Positions 63,652-64,000 of a DNA stretch of 64,000 bases are shown here, in pieces. The position numbers and the translations under genes were made by a program. The stretch's first letter is position 1. Each line of letters opens with the position of its first letter. The notes beneath the pieces were generated by a model, which worked only from the letters and a program-made list of their open reading frames with translations, made no database searches and was not told where the DNA came from. The stretch is from Gammaproteobacteria bacterium. GTDB lineage: Bacteria; Pseudomonadota; Gammaproteobacteria; Thiohalomonadales; Thiohalomonadaceae. The stretch spans positions 113,312 through 177,311 of the forward strand of contig JAPHSX010000038.1 of assembly GCA_026196575.1 (NCBI GenBank), read 5' to 3'.

Positions 63652-63690
63652 GTAGGATGGGCAAGGCTTGCGTCCCATCACCAAACAGGG
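63652..63690. repeat. REP hairpin next to the transposase
   Basis: TGTAGGATGGGCAAGGCTTG, continuing CGTCCCATC, is a palindrome with GATGGG/CCCATC arms. Such REPs flank REP-associated transposases. This type differs from the GGAGCGG repeats in the rest of the window. Confidence 0.7.
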
Positions 63691-63701
63691 ATGCCACGGA
63701 T

Positions 63702-64000
63702 ATGGAATATCGCCGTAACCGCCAGATGGGCGGTAGCTACTTTTTTACTGTTGTCACCCACTCCCGCCGCCCGATCCTCATCGAGCACATCGAACGTCTC
63801 CGCGAGGCATTTCGCCATACACGTCGCCGCTATCCGTTTGAAATCGATGTCATTGTGGTGTTGTCGGATCACCTGTATACCATCTCGCGCCTTCCGGCGG
63901 GAGACCACGATTACCCGCGACGCTGGATGGTGTTAAAGCGAAAATTCAGTGCCGGGCTGGAAGCGGTTGTGAGCACCACATCGCAACAGAAAAAACGGGA
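63702..64000 (+). CDS. REP-associated tyrosine transposase (RAYT), partial
   Basis: An open frame from ATG 63702 runs off the window after 99 codons. It has the Y1-transposase pattern MEYRRNRQMGGSYFFTVVTH, then RYPFEIDVIVVLSDHLYTIS and LPAGDHDYPRRWMVLKRKFS. In RAYT proteins the metal-binding HUH motif is normally DHLH. Here it is DHLY (CAC CTG TAT), and the usual Pro before it is Ser, so activity is doubtful. The catalytic Tyr lies beyond the edge. RAYTs move or maintain REP sequences; a REP hairpin lies directly upstream. Confidence 0.85.
   Translation, partial: MEYRRNRQMGGSYFFTVVTHSRRPILIEHIERLREAFRHTRRRYPFEIDVIVVLSDHLYTISRLPAGDHDYPRRWMVLKRKFSAGLEAVVSTTSQQKKR

Overview
The window is about 64 kb of GC-rich chromosome from a gammaproteobacterium. 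The evidence is the housekeeping content and its order: mreB divergent from gatCAB, hslO, a crp gene next to a divergent OsmC/YhfA-type gene as in Escherichia coli, class 1A speD, rplM-rpsI, a Gram-negative porin and tRNA-Asp. Abundant c-type cytochromes, FNR-type operators and many cyclic-di-GMP and chemotaxis proteins suggest a free-living, metabolically flexible organism, perhaps a Chromatiales-like sulfur oxidiser. That lineage guess is weak.

Layout. 1-4.7 kb: mreB start, gatCAB and hslO, with inverted-repeat elements between genes. 4.7-8 kb: a TrkA-like/TrkH potassium pair and a 2-oxoglutarate dioxygenase behind a perfect FNR box. 8.5-33 kb: one long signalling island with three multi-PAS histidine kinases, a NarL-type regulator, a complete chemotaxis operon (mcp, cheY, STAS, cheA, mcp, cheW, cheR, cheD, cheB), then response regulators with PAS, HDOD and HD-GYP outputs. 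It ends in a broken MglA-type GTPase joined to a PilB/GspE tail and a zinc-binding (CZB) protein with a degenerate GGDEF domain. 33.1-44.7 kb: an eight-gene minus-strand operon with overlapping or adjacent reading frames, predicted to be a redox chain. 44.7-50 kb: small genes, uppP, a VanZ-like gene, a TauE-like exporter and a CBS-PAS-GGDEF protein. 50-60.6 kb: tRNA-Asp, a YjdF-like protein, a diguanylate cyclase, a rhodanese, a membrane-anchored RRM protein, PilZ and SseB proteins, a GIY-YIG protein, a uracil-DNA glycosylase-like protein, crp, an OsmC protein, speD, a GlcF-like protein and a ferredoxin. 60.6-64 kb: a candidate small RNA, rplM-rpsI, a decayed antitoxin fragment, a porin and the start of a REP-associated transposase.

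The most interesting system is the 33.1-44.7 kb operon. Read from its promoter it encodes an HzsA-like multiheme lipoprotein, a beta-propeller triheme protein, an ApbE flavin transferase, an exported FGE/SUMF-like protein, a pentaheme cytochrome, an RnfD/NqrB-like membrane flavoprotein with a possible flavinylation site, a NuoF-like protein and a HoxU/NuoG-like iron-sulfur protein. The inferred role is electron transfer between a cytoplasmic donor and periplasmic cytochromes. Its promoter has an FNR/DNR-type palindrome centred 41.5 bases upstream of the predicted start, next to a TACAAT -10 box, so it is probably switched on when oxygen is low.

Short repeats are everywhere between genes. The main one is a MITE-like element of about 145 bp with GTAACTACTCCC-type ends and internal GGAGCGGCTCTGCCGCGA hairpins. 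No CRISPR array, prophage or insertion sequence was seen.
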